Virus record (IMG/VR): IMGVR_UViG_3300046459_000408
Coordinates: 1-32,817 of that record
Strand: one strand, 5' to 3'
From: a virus
DNA length: 32,817 nt
Position numbers and translations under genes: made by a program. Below are positions 1 through 6,112 of the stretch, piece after piece (position 1 is the first letter of the stretch; the number at the start of each line of letters is the position of its first letter). The notes beneath the pieces are model-generated. The model ran no database searches and was not told where the DNA came from. It worked only from the letters and a program-made list of their open reading frames with translations.

Positions 1-152
1 GTTTCCCGACTCCCCCTGCGTGTATCAATTACCTACCCCCCGGTAGTGGCGGTCTATCAACGACTTAGGGACTTGGGGACTTGGGCATGCATACGTTCGG
101 TGCATATGCATCACCGAGAGGGTTGATAGGGCCGATAGGGCTGATAGGGCTG
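1..152. other. Non-coding end region with short tandem repeats; candidate packaging-site region
   Basis: No gene is supported here. The stretch holds three short repeat sets. An 8-base unit ACTTRGGG occurs three times in tandem at about 63-86. A 9-base unit GATAGGGCY occurs three times at about 125-151. An inverted pair ATGCATA/TATGCAT lies between about 90 and 114. The segment follows the last early gene and, if the window is circular or cos-ended, would sit between the HNH gene side and the small terminase gene at the opposite edge. Repeats of this kind are typical of terminase recognition sites, but assigning that role is inference. Confidence 0.4.
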
Positions 153-359
153 TCACATTTCCTCGTCGGGCGTGAGGCATTCGCCCGGAAGTCCAGCGCA
201 GTGGCACTGATGCGCCAGCACGCACGCGCCAGAGTCGGCGTGATAGCCCTCGTGATGGCCGCAGGGACACATACGCGGGCCTTTGGGGTAGCACCAGTGC
301 GGCACGTAGGGTGCGTCGTCACGCGGGCCGCGGCTGCTCTCGCTGACTGGTCCTGGCAT
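153..359 (-). CDS. Small Cys/His-rich protein, putative zinc binder
   Basis: A 68-aa protein not recognised as a named family. The middle (about residues 30-56) carries a dense cluster beginning CPCGHHEGYH and followed by CVLAH, CHC and C, a pattern expected of a structural zinc site. There is no signal peptide or membrane segment. Its ATG overlaps the TGA of the preceding gene (TGATG at 357-361), so it is probably translated by coupling as the last gene of the leftward early operon. It is one of several small cysteine-rich proteins in this operon. Function is unknown; a DNA- or protein-binding accessory role is a guess from the zinc motif alone. Confidence 0.6.
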   Translation of the reverse strand: MPGPVSESSRGPRDDAPYVPHWCYPKGPRMCPCGHHEGYHADSGACVLAHQCHCAGLPGECLTPDEEM

Positions 360-607
360 CAGTCATCCTCCTCGCCGTAGTAGCTGCAATCCCAGTCGTG
401 CTCGTCGCAGAACAGCGAACAATGACATTCCGGGCAGTGCGGATCATCGAAGCACGACGGACAACCGCGATCACATTTGCGGCACCACATCGATTGATGG
501 TAAGAGCAGAACTCGTGCATCGCCTTGTGCCCCTCGAAGTCGCGGCACCACGGTTCGCCGGGCATGCGGTCGTCGTCGTCATATTCGTCAGGCTCAGTCA
601 TATGCAT
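359..607 (-). CDS. Acidic, cysteine-rich small protein
   Basis: An 82-aa protein with an acidic start (DEYDDDD), a central run of Cys and His pairs (WCRKCDRGC, PHCPECHC, FCDEHD) and an acidic end. About ten cysteines in under 50 residues point to one or two zinc sites. The chosen ATG at 607 overlaps the stop of the HNH gene (TGATG); a second in-frame ATG lies two codons downstream. The longer open frame reaching further upstream runs antisense to nothing useful and through the HNH gene, so it was not used. The family is not recognised. Adjacency to the HNH gene and to a second cysteine-rich gene suggests a small accessory module near the packaging end. Confidence 0.6.
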   Translation of the reverse strand: MHMTEPDEYDDDDRMPGEPWCRDFEGHKAMHEFCSYHQSMWCRKCDRGCPSCFDDPHCPECHCSLFCDEHDWDCSYYGEEDD

Positions 608-900
608 CACCGGCGGTAGCGCCATTGCGACTCGGCCTTGGTCTTGGCGTCGTGGCACGTGGCACACAGCGCCTGCGTGTTGGTCTCGACGTCCAGTCCA
701 CCAGCCCATAGGGGCACGACGTGGTCGCGCACGGTGGCGACCTCGACGTGACACCGCACGCAGAACGGGTGCGCCCTGGCCAACTGGTAGCGCCACTGTT
801 GCAGGCGTCGGCCCGTCGTGCGTAGTGCGCGTGTCCCTCGGTGCAGGGTGCAGCCAGGCCGACCACACGTGGCGCACGCGCGCGGCGGGGCCATCGGCAT
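607..900 (-). CDS. HNH endonuclease, packaging-associated type
   Basis: A 97-aa HNH nuclease. A first Cys cluster (CATCGRPGC, residues 9-17) precedes the HNH core: CVRC at 47-50, the catalytic DH pair at 59-60, the central Asn at about 74, and CATCH at 79-83, giving the usual two CxxC zinc ribs around a beta-beta-alpha metal fold. The ATG at 900 is chosen because it overlaps the upstream stop (TGATG). In HK97-like phages a small HNH protein encoded next to cos and the small terminase is needed for cos cleavage with the large terminase. The same order would exist here if the window edges join, so a packaging role is likely. A plain nicking nuclease is the alternative. Confidence 0.85.
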   Translation of the reverse strand: MPMAPPRACATCGRPGCTLHRGTRALRTTGRRLQQWRYQLARAHPFCVRCHVEVATVRDHVVPLWAGGLDVETNTQALCATCHDAKTKAESQWRYRR

Positions 901-1157
901 CACGAGACGCCCGGATGGCTGCGTGGGACGGCCACGATCTTCGTGTCCTCACTGATGAGCGATTTGATCCGCTCGGTGATCGCTCCTTCCGTTTCGCCAA
1001 ACACGATGACGATGGTCGTATCGGTCGGGAACCCTGGATGTGTCTCAGCCGAGACGCGGATCGGTTGGTCCTTCATCAGTCGCGTGACGTTCTCGCGGGT
1101 GATGCCCAAGAGCATGACGCGCTTGCCGTCATCGCCGGTCGCAATAGCAGTGATCAT
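900..1157 (-). CDS. Conserved-looking hypothetical protein, 85 aa
   Basis: No family recognised. The 85-residue sequence looks like a compact alpha/beta fold: a beta start (MITAIATGDDGKRVMLLGIT), a helix (RENVTRLMKD), two strands (PIRVSAET and TTIVIVFGE), a helix (ITERIKSLI) and a last strand (TKIVAVPR). No cysteines, signal peptide or membrane segment. Its ATG overlaps the TGA of the preceding gene (ATGA at 1154-1157) and its stop overlaps the HNH start, so it sits inside a translationally coupled run. Function cannot be inferred from sequence alone. Confidence 0.6.
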   Translation of the reverse strand: MITAIATGDDGKRVMLLGITRENVTRLMKDQPIRVSAETHPGFPTDTTIVIVFGETEGAITERIKSLISEDTKIVAVPRSHPGVS

Positions 1158-1417
1158 TCAGGGTTCCAGTTCACCGGGCCGATGGTGACGAAAAACGGGT
1201 TAATACTCCCATGGCTCAGGAGCGTAACGAACACGTCCTCGCCGCGCACAATAGCTGCGCGCTCGGCCTCGCTGAGCGACCAGCGCGTGATGACGTACCC
1301 GTTCGGCGTGCGCACCGACGGCAGATCGCGATACTCGTCCTGGTGCTCGGCGATGACGATCGCGCGCGACCCGGACGGCACGAGCGCCGGATCGATGCGG
1401 GGATCGGCGATCTCCAT
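1154..1417 (-). CDS. Hypothetical protein, 87 aa
   Basis: The start at 1417 was chosen because its ATG overlaps the TAA of the upstream gene (TAATG); a longer open frame upstream of it only shadows that gene. The protein is mixed alpha/beta, with IVIAEHQDEYRDLPSVRTP followed by YVITRWSLSEAERAAIVRGEDVFVTLL and a hydrophobic end. No metal motif or membrane segment. The WSLSEAER...IxxGEDVFV pattern reads like a small conserved phage accessory protein, but the family is not recognised. It lies between an Ig-like protein and an 85-aa unknown in a run of coupled genes. Confidence 0.55.
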   Translation of the reverse strand: MEIADPRIDPALVPSGSRAIVIAEHQDEYRDLPSVRTPNGYVITRWSLSEAERAAIVRGEDVFVTLLSHGSINPFFVTIGPVNWNPE

Positions 1418-2310
1418 TACGGTTGCCCTGTCGGCGCGCTGGTCGACGCGACGACCACGACTGTGCGCGTCCCACTCGCTGGGAACGTGTACTCGCCGGC
1501 CGCAAACGGCACGAGCACCACGTTCGTGCGGCCCGCGCCGATCGCCGGTTGCAAATTCATCCTGCGCGTATCGCCCGTCGTCGCGAAAAACCCGACCTGT
1601 TCGCGCGGTTTGGGTTGATACCCGTACATCGGGGCTTGCGCGAAGTACGTCAGGTTTTGCGGAATCTGCCCCGGGTTGAGGATCGGGCCGAGCGTCAGGT
1701 AATCGTGCAGGCCTTCCTTGATGGGCAGCACGTACCACGTCCCGTTGATGCGTTCGGCGATCCACAGCGTATGGTTGATCGCGCCTTCCCAGCCGGGCGG
1801 AATGACGCCGGGCCACGTGTCGCGCCCGGGAAAGTTCATCGCGAACCCCTGGTCGGCCTCCGTGAGCGTGATCGACGCCATCGCACTGAGGATCGGCAGG
1901 TGCGCGACCGGTGGACAATCGCCCGACGCAACGATGGCGAGCGAGAGGTCGATCGCGTCGGCGCCGGTCGACGGTGGCGGCGTCGGTCCGGGTTGCTCGG
2001 TCGTCGGCGGCGGCGCGGCGGCGGTCGCGAACGGGATCAGCGTGACGGTGACGAGCACGTTCGTCGTGCCGTCGAAGTGCACGGGGTCGGTCGTGCCGTT
2101 CTGCGCGGTGGCCTGGACCATGATCGCGCCACCGAGCGGCGGGCCGCTGTAGAAGTTCACGAGGCCGTCGGGGCCGGTGCGGCGTGGGTTCGGGTTGATC
2201 TCGATCCCGGGTTGCGCATAGTCGTGCGCGTTGAACGTGTTGATGGTGACGAGTTGATCGCCGACGGGCGCACCGGCCTGGTCGACGACCGCGACGTTCA
2301 AGGTAGCCAT
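1417..2310 (-). CDS. Ig-like/transthyretin-fold protein with proline-rich hinge
   Basis: A 297-aa protein in two parts. Residues 1-95 look like a carboxypeptidase-regulatory or CNA-B-like beta sandwich: VAVVDQAGAPVGDQLVTI, then a GPDGLVNF turn and a repeated-strand end. A Pro/Thr-rich hinge (about 96-116) joins it to a beta-rich C-terminal part (117-297) with several Trp/Tyr/Gly strands and no cysteine cluster. No signal peptide. Such sandwiches are typical of virion decoration or tail surface proteins, yet the gene lies in the early operon. It may be a late-region virion accessory at the end of the operon or a host-interacting moron. An upstream GAGGA ribosome site precedes the ATG. Confidence 0.6.
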   Translation of the reverse strand: MATLNVAVVDQAGAPVGDQLVTINTFNAHDYAQPGIEINPNPRRTGPDGLVNFYSGPPLGGAIMVQATAQNGTTDPVHFDGTTNVLVTVTLIPFATAAAPPPTTEQPGPTPPPSTGADAIDLSLAIVASGDCPPVAHLPILSAMASITLTEADQGFAMNFPGRDTWPGVIPPGWEGAINHTLWIAERINGTWYVLPIKEGLHDYLTLGPILNPGQIPQNLTYFAQAPMYGYQPKPREQVGFFATTGDTRRMNLQPAIGAGRTNVVLVPFAAGEYTFPASGTRTVVVVASTSAPTGQP

Positions 2311-2311
2311 G

Positions 2312-2530
2312 CTAGTCCTCCGTGAGTGCGCGTGCCGTCTGTCGCGCGGCCTCGCGTTTCCATTCGAGCATTTGATACGCCTTCACGCTGATCGCGCGCG
2401 GACAGACGCCGCTGGCGAGGCCTTCGACCTCGTCGTCGGTGAGCAGCAGCCAGTACCCGGGGTCGCCCGGCGCGAGCGTGGCGGTTTCGTCACGGACGAT
2501 GTCGGGCACCACGGGCCGTCGGCGCGTCAT
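2312..2530 (-). CDS. Hypothetical protein, 72 aa
   Basis: No family recognised. The start at 2530 gives an ATG overlapping the previous stop (ATGA), whereas the longer open frame above it runs antisense-like through a neighbour. The N-terminus is basic (MTRRRP), the middle acidic (LLTDDEVEGLASG), and the C-terminus a likely amphipathic helix (AYQMLEWKREAARQTARAL). One cysteine. It may be a small DNA- or protein-binding accessory; nothing more can be said. It ends one base before the next gene's ATG. Confidence 0.5.
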   Translation of the reverse strand: MTRRRPVVPDIVRDETATLAPGDPGYWLLLTDDEVEGLASGVCPRAISVKAYQMLEWKREAARQTARALTED

Positions 2531-2685
2531 GCGCGCGATCCTCCGCGTCGCGAACGCCGCGTCGCACACAGCCGGCACAACCAGCGGTATGCATAGACGC
2601 GCTGGTGACACGTGAGCACGAGCGTGAGCGTGCGCCGGTGTCCGCAGTGCGCGCAGGGCCGCAGACGGATCGAGACGCGCGCCAT
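2527..2685 (-). CDS. Small zinc-ribbon protein, 52 aa
   Basis: A 52-aa basic protein with two CxxC pairs, CAHC at residues 11-14 and CRLC at about 37-40, separated by about 22 residues: the layout of a zinc ribbon. The C-terminal tail is Arg-rich (ATRRSRRGGSRA), suggesting nucleic acid binding. Its ATG overlaps the upstream TGA (TGATG at 2683-2687) and its stop overlaps the next start. It resembles the 49-aa zinc ribbon at 4241-4390 in size and layout. Specific function unknown. Confidence 0.6.
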   Translation of the reverse strand: MARVSIRLRPCAHCGHRRTLTLVLTCHQRVYAYRWLCRLCATRRSRRGGSRA

Positions 2686-4241
2686 CAGCACGCCACCTGA
2701 AACGCGTGCACGACCGGCCGCCACTCGCCTTGCCATTCTGCATGACACTCCGACACGAACAACGTCTGGCTCGCGGGCTCCCACCACGCGCCGCCAAAGG
2801 TCTGGCTCCCATAGCCCACGAGTTGCGGAAACGGCGTCCCGTGGTGCGCGACCTGACTGAGATCGGCGGCGTCGGTCGTGGGCGGGAGCAACACCGGCGA
2901 ACACGTTCCCTGTGCCGCCTTCGCCAGATCGTCGGGGTTGTAAATGAACAACGACGACTGCATCGTGGTGACGCCCGGGCCGGTGGCGGTGCAGCCGTAC
3001 CGCGTGTCATTCTGCCCGTGCGCGCAGAGTTTTTCGACGCCGTAGTTCTGCGCGGGACCGTACCAGACGTGGCAGCGCCCGAGCGCGCCGTACTCGGCCG
3101 CGTGTGCCGCCATCGTGCGCGCCAGCTGGCCGATCAGCACGAGGCCGTGCTTCTGGGCCCCGCTGACGAAGGCGGCCGCCGAGAGGCTGTCGACTGGCGT
3201 GAACGTGGTGAACGGGCCGTACTGGACGCCGCACAGTTCCCCGTTGACGGTGCATCCGCGCCCATCCTGTACCGGGTTGAACTGCGGTTCCGCGCCCTGG
3301 CTGTCGCGTTCGCCGTAGTGCGTCCAGCCGCACTCGTCGACATCGTCCGCGCGTGGTTGCTTGTGATCGAAATCGGCGTAAATCAGGTTGGTGGTCGGGA
3401 TCGTCGTATCGGCGGGCGTCCCGACGGGCGGCAGCGCGAACGCACTGAGATACGCGCCCCACGCTGAGGACGCATTCCCGCTCCCAATCGGCGCGCCCGC
3501 ACCGAACCGCTTTCCCCCGACCAACTGCGCGAGCGCGTCCGGCAGCGTGACGAGATACCCGCCGACCCGCGCACAATGGTCGGTCAGGCGCCACGGCCCC
3601 GACGCGATCACGCCGCTCGGGAGGAGCTGCGACGCGCCCAGACTTGGATCGTGGGACCCGCCCACGTTGTATTGATCCATGTACGCCCACATCAACTGCT
3701 CGGTCTGCTCGTCCCACAGTAGCCCGTGCAACGGGCACGGATTGCCGGCAGCCGAGACGCGCGTACCCAGCGTGACATCGCCCCAGTTCGTGACGAGCGT
3801 GCACCGCGTGCCCGCGCCGTGCCACGCGACCTCATACACCGGGTCCATCCAGCCGGTATCCGCCTGCGCGCCGGTGATAAACAACTGGATCGCGCCGTCG
3901 ACGACGCGGCCCGAGAGCGCGCCCGTGCTGTAGCCGAAGCGCGTCTGGCCGTTCGTGTCGAGCGGGAGCGTCGCGGCGCCGAGGTACGTGAAGTCGGCGG
4001 GCGTGAGCACGGTCTGCCCGGTTGGTCGCGGCGGCAGCGTGATCGGCGCGCCGGCGAGCTGCGCAACGGTCGCGCGCGCCATGCGGATCGCCTGGTCGAT
4101 CGCGATCGTCTCGTCCATGTCGGGGTTGGCCGCCATCAGCCCGCCGAGCACGTGGCCGGTGAGCGCGGCGAGCGTGGGATCGATCGCCTGCGCGGCGAGC
4201 ACGCGATCGAGCGCGTGCAGGAGTTCACGGGCGGTGTCCAT
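2685..4241 (-). CDS. Large cysteine-rich beta protein of unknown function, 518 aa
   Basis: Not recognised. The first 65 residues are helical (MDTARELLHALDRVLAAQ...). The remainder is rich in Gly, Trp, Thr and Tyr with repeated short strands and turns (for example GLLWDEQTEQLMWAY and GGAWWEPASQTLFVSE), as in beta-propellers or beta-solenoids of surface proteins. About a dozen cysteines are spread over the C-terminal 350 residues, not in metal-like pairs, which would suit disulfides; however no signal peptide is visible. The ATG at 4241 was chosen because it forms TGATG with the upstream stop and has GGAGGAAGG directly before it; an ATG six codons upstream is less well placed. Candidate roles are a virion-associated receptor or hydrolase protein or an exported moron. 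Confidence 0.65.
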   Translation of the reverse strand: MDTARELLHALDRVLAAQAIDPTLAALTGHVLGGLMAANPDMDETIAIDQAIRMARATVAQLAGAPITLPPRPTGQTVLTPADFTYLGAATLPLDTNGQTRFGYSTGALSGRVVDGAIQLFITGAQADTGWMDPVYEVAWHGAGTRCTLVTNWGDVTLGTRVSAAGNPCPLHGLLWDEQTEQLMWAYMDQYNVGGSHDPSLGASQLLPSGVIASGPWRLTDHCARVGGYLVTLPDALAQLVGGKRFGAGAPIGSGNASSAWGAYLSAFALPPVGTPADTTIPTTNLIYADFDHKQPRADDVDECGWTHYGERDSQGAEPQFNPVQDGRGCTVNGELCGVQYGPFTTFTPVDSLSAAAFVSGAQKHGLVLIGQLARTMAAHAAEYGALGRCHVWYGPAQNYGVEKLCAHGQNDTRYGCTATGPGVTTMQSSLFIYNPDDLAKAAQGTCSPVLLPPTTDAADLSQVAHHGTPFPQLVGYGSQTFGGAWWEPASQTLFVSECHAEWQGEWRPVVHAFQVAC

Positions 4242-4390
4242 CAGCCTTCCTCCGCGCAACGCCAGCAGATGACATGCGCGGCGAGGCGGCCCGTTTCGCG
4301 CCGATAGCGGCGCGTCTGCCGGCGACAGCTCCAGCAGTAGCGCGGCGGCTGCGTGCCCTGCTTCCGCGTGATGTAGTGATACGGTTTCAC
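4241..4390 (-). CDS. Zinc-ribbon microprotein, 49 aa
   Basis: Starts with GTG at 4390, which overlaps the TGA of the upstream transglycosylase-like gene (GTGA). Two pairs, CWSC at residues 19-22 and CWRC at 42-45, enclose a very basic stretch (RRQTRRYRRETGR), so it is a likely zinc ribbon that binds nucleic acid. The last codons encode CAEEG and at the same time form the ribosome binding site of the next gene (GCGGAGGAAGGCTGATG). Direct translational coupling to the DpdA-like gene makes a functional link to that enzyme possible but unproven. Confidence 0.6.
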   Translation of the reverse strand: MKPYHYITRKQGTQPPRYCWSCRRQTRRYRRETGRLAAHVICWRCAEEG

Positions 4391-5004
4391 AGCAACCGGC
4401 CTTGTTGCTGCTGCGCCGCGGCCTGTTCGATCCATGTCAACCCCTTGGGAATCCGAATGGCGGACCACTGCGAGAACCCGGACCCGTCAAAGGAATCTGC
4501 GCCGCGTTCCGCCATCAACCCGATCCGTTTTTGCGTGTTGACGCGCCCGACGTGCAGCCAGAGGCCGCGCGCCTTCGCGTAGGCCATCAGCTCGAGCGCC
4601 TGCGGGCCGAGTTTCCATTCGGTACTGCCGCCAATGAACAACGCGCCCAGTTCGCGCCATGGCACGTCGCCGACCAGCAACCCGTCCTGCGCGACGAGGG
4701 CGGGCACGAACCCCGCACCACGAATGATCGCCGACCAGAACGGCCAGCGCGCCAGCGTGGCGTGACAATCGAACGGCACATCGGGCGCCGCCACGAATCG
4801 GCACCCCTTGCGCCCGTGGAACCGTTGCAGCATCCCCATGAACGCGGTCACGTCGAACCCCGAGTACGCGCCGTTATCCATGCCCCACTTGCCCGGCACG
4901 AGGCGCAGCGAATCCGGCAGGCTGCCCGCGCCCGGCACAATGAGTTCACCGAGCGCGTCATACCGCGCCGCCGTCGCCGTCGCGCCCGAGACGAACAACA
5001 GCAT
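4387..5004 (-). CDS. Small tRNA-guanine-transglycosylase / DpdA-like protein
   Basis: A 205-aa protein whose motif order recalls the TGT/DpdA superfamily, which swaps guanine for 7-deazaguanine bases in tRNA or, for DpdA, in DNA. Visible are MDNGAYSGFD (Asp43, the DSGGFQ-like position), VAAPDVPFD (Asp75), an IGGS loop at 124-127, HVGRVN (151-156), and GADSFDGSGFS (Asp170/Asp173). This matches the short phage enzymes often annotated as queuine tRNA-ribosyltransferase. It is much shorter than bacterial TGT (about 375 aa), lacking obvious zinc ligands. No preQ0/queuosine biosynthesis gene is present in the window, so any base would have to come from the host. The family call is moderately sure, the substrate unknown. 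The start at 5004 follows the upstream TGA with GGAGGAAGG as ribosome site. Confidence 0.6.
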   Translation of the reverse strand: MLLFVSGATATAARYDALGELIVPGAGSLPDSLRLVPGKWGMDNGAYSGFDVTAFMGMLQRFHGRKGCRFVAAPDVPFDCHATLARWPFWSAIIRGAGFVPALVAQDGLLVGDVPWRELGALFIGGSTEWKLGPQALELMAYAKARGLWLHVGRVNTQKRIGLMAERGADSFDGSGFSQWSAIRIPKGLTWIEQAAAQQQQGRLL

Positions 5005-5019
5005 TCAGCCTTCCTCCGC
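5005..5019 (-). repeat. Recurring gene-junction cassette GCGGAGGAAGGCTGA
   Basis: The same 15 bases end the genes at 4241-4255, 5005-5019 and 5664-5678, with variants at 5876-5890 and 6112-6126. The codons spell Ala-Glu-Glu-Gly-stop, and GGAGGAAGG at once serves as ribosome site for the next ATG one to five bases away. Confidence 0.75.
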
Positions 5020-5664
5020 GACGGTCGGTGCGGGGAGAGGCGCGGGGGCTGACTCTGCGGCTTCGGGCGCTAATCCCATGCAGACTACTCCCGGTTCTAG
5101 ACCCATTCCGCTTAGAACGTAGGACACATAGCGGCGTGTCTCTCGGCCTGTATATTCGCCCTGAGCGATGCCGTCCACGATCCGCAGCCGTCGCCACTCG
5201 CGCAATCGCAGAATGTCACCAACTTTGAAGCCACGATCATCGCGCCGGAGTTCAAACGTCTTTTCGCCACTCACGATGGGGATGTAGAACTCCGGCCATG
5301 TCTTCAGTTCATGCTCCTGCCAGCGCAATCGTTTAAGGTCTAGCGTCTCACTAGGCTCCGGTGCGGGGAGAGGCGCGGGGGCTGGAGTCTGCCAGTCGAA
5401 TCCGCTGTCAGTGAGATGCGGTCCTGTATGGCCTGCTGGTTTCACACACCGATTGTGATTCGCCCACAGCACGTCGCACTGAGGCGCGGCGGCGCTCCTC
5501 CCTGCGGCGATCAGGGCTTCTAGTTCATCGGCGCAATGCCGGAACCGCACGATGTCCTGCTTCGTGGTTGGAAGATCATTGTTCAGACTCCCAAGAAACC
5601 GCGCCGAGTCGCGCCATTTCGCCGTCAGCGCCGTCAGGGCGTCGCCGCTCACCGGGTTCTCCAT
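5005..5664 (-). CDS. DUF3850 (ASCH/PUA-like) protein with fused N-terminal phage domain
   Basis: A 219-aa three-part protein. Residues 1-57 (MENPVSGDALTALTAKWRDSA...CADELEALI) match the N-terminal domain of the 78-aa protein at 5876-6112. Residues about 62-90 carry a C...C..PAGHTGPH motif frequent in phage proteins. Residues about 112-190 are a DUF3850 domain (HELKTWPEFYIPIVSGEKTFELRRDDRGFKVGDILRL..., YTGRETRRYVSYVLSG), an ASCH/PUA-like fold expected to bind RNA or modified nucleotides. Two near-identical Pro/Ala linkers flank it; their DNA shares a 25-base direct repeat (5027-5051 and 5360-5384). The C-terminus is VAEEG, part of the recurring junction cassette. Placement directly before the DpdA-like gene suggests a possible nucleic-acid modification link. 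Confidence 0.75.
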   Translation of the reverse strand: MENPVSGDALTALTAKWRDSARFLGSLNNDLPTTKQDIVRFRHCADELEALIAAGRSAAAPQCDVLWANHNRCVKPAGHTGPHLTDSGFDWQTPAPAPLPAPEPSETLDLKRLRWQEHELKTWPEFYIPIVSGEKTFELRRDDRGFKVGDILRLREWRRLRIVDGIAQGEYTGRETRRYVSYVLSGMGLEPGVVCMGLAPEAAESAPAPLPAPTVAEEG

Positions 5665-5873
5665 CAGCCTTCCTCCGCGACGAACAGCGACAGCACCTCG
5701 AGCAGGCGCGCCGCATAGCCTTGGTCGTGGTCGTGTTTACGGGCGAGGCGCGCGGCGTCGAGCGCGAGGCGGTGCACGCGGCGTTCGAGCCGTGCGGCAC
5801 CCGTCGGCCCGGGCGCGCGCTTGAACTCGTGCACCGCGCCTTTCTGGCGAATTTTGTCGAACCCGTCCGCCAT
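5664..5873 (-). CDS. Hypothetical protein, 69 aa
   Basis: Start at 5873 (MADGFDKIRQKGAVHEFKRAP...) was chosen over a longer frame because the latter runs through the upstream gene. The protein is a basic, His/Arg-rich helix-forming sequence (ARLERRVHRLALDAARLARKHDHDQG) with a C-terminus FVAEEG. No family is recognised. It may be a small regulatory or structural phage protein. The last codons again double as the ribosome site of the following gene (GCGGAGGAAGGCTGATG at 5662-5678). Confidence 0.55.
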   Translation of the reverse strand: MADGFDKIRQKGAVHEFKRAPGPTGAARLERRVHRLALDAARLARKHDHDQGYAARLLEVLSLFVAEEG

Positions 5874-5875
5874 CG

Positions 5876-6112
5876 TCAGCCGTCCTCGCCCGTCGATCCG
5901 CAGGTCACGCAAGGCTCCCCAACATCGACCAAATGTTGACCGGCCGGACAGAGCGTTACGCACACGCGGAGAGCCGCTTCCAAGTCATCCGCATCATGTT
6001 CGCGTGTGACAGCACAGCAGAAATCGCCATCCCGATCGGCTTGCGCGGCCGACTCACGCCACTGCACCAGCAACGTCCGCAGCCGCGCACGCGAGACGGG
6101 GTACTCCATCAT
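5876..6112 (-). CDS. Small protein with MExPVS domain and C-terminal Cys cluster
   Basis: A 78-aa protein. Residues 2-48 (MEYPVSRARLRTLLVQWRESAAQ ... DADDLEAAL) parallel residues 1-55 of the DUF3850-fusion protein two genes downstream, so the two are likely paralogous modules: a helical WR...(A)DELEA type domain common in phage early operons. The C-terminal part carries CVTLCPAGQH...CVTC, a potential zinc site. The ATG overlaps the upstream stop as TGATG, with a second ATG immediately after. It ends STGEDG, a degenerate version of the Glu-Glu-Gly junction. Function unknown. Confidence 0.6.
   Translation of the reverse strand: MMEYPVSRARLRTLLVQWRESAAQADRDGDFCCAVTREHDADDLEAALRVCVTLCPAGQHLVDVGEPCVTCGSTGEDG

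Noticed and set aside
525-1679. Long plus-strand ORF of 384 codons
   Set aside because: Arg/Ser-rich shadow of the minus-strand genes without domains; high-GC antisense frames are often open here.
2312-3010. 232-codon minus-strand frame covering the 72-aa gene
   Set aside because: The upstream two thirds run through the 518-aa gene in another frame and are Arg/Ala-rich; only the 3' 72 codons with a coupled ATG are supported.
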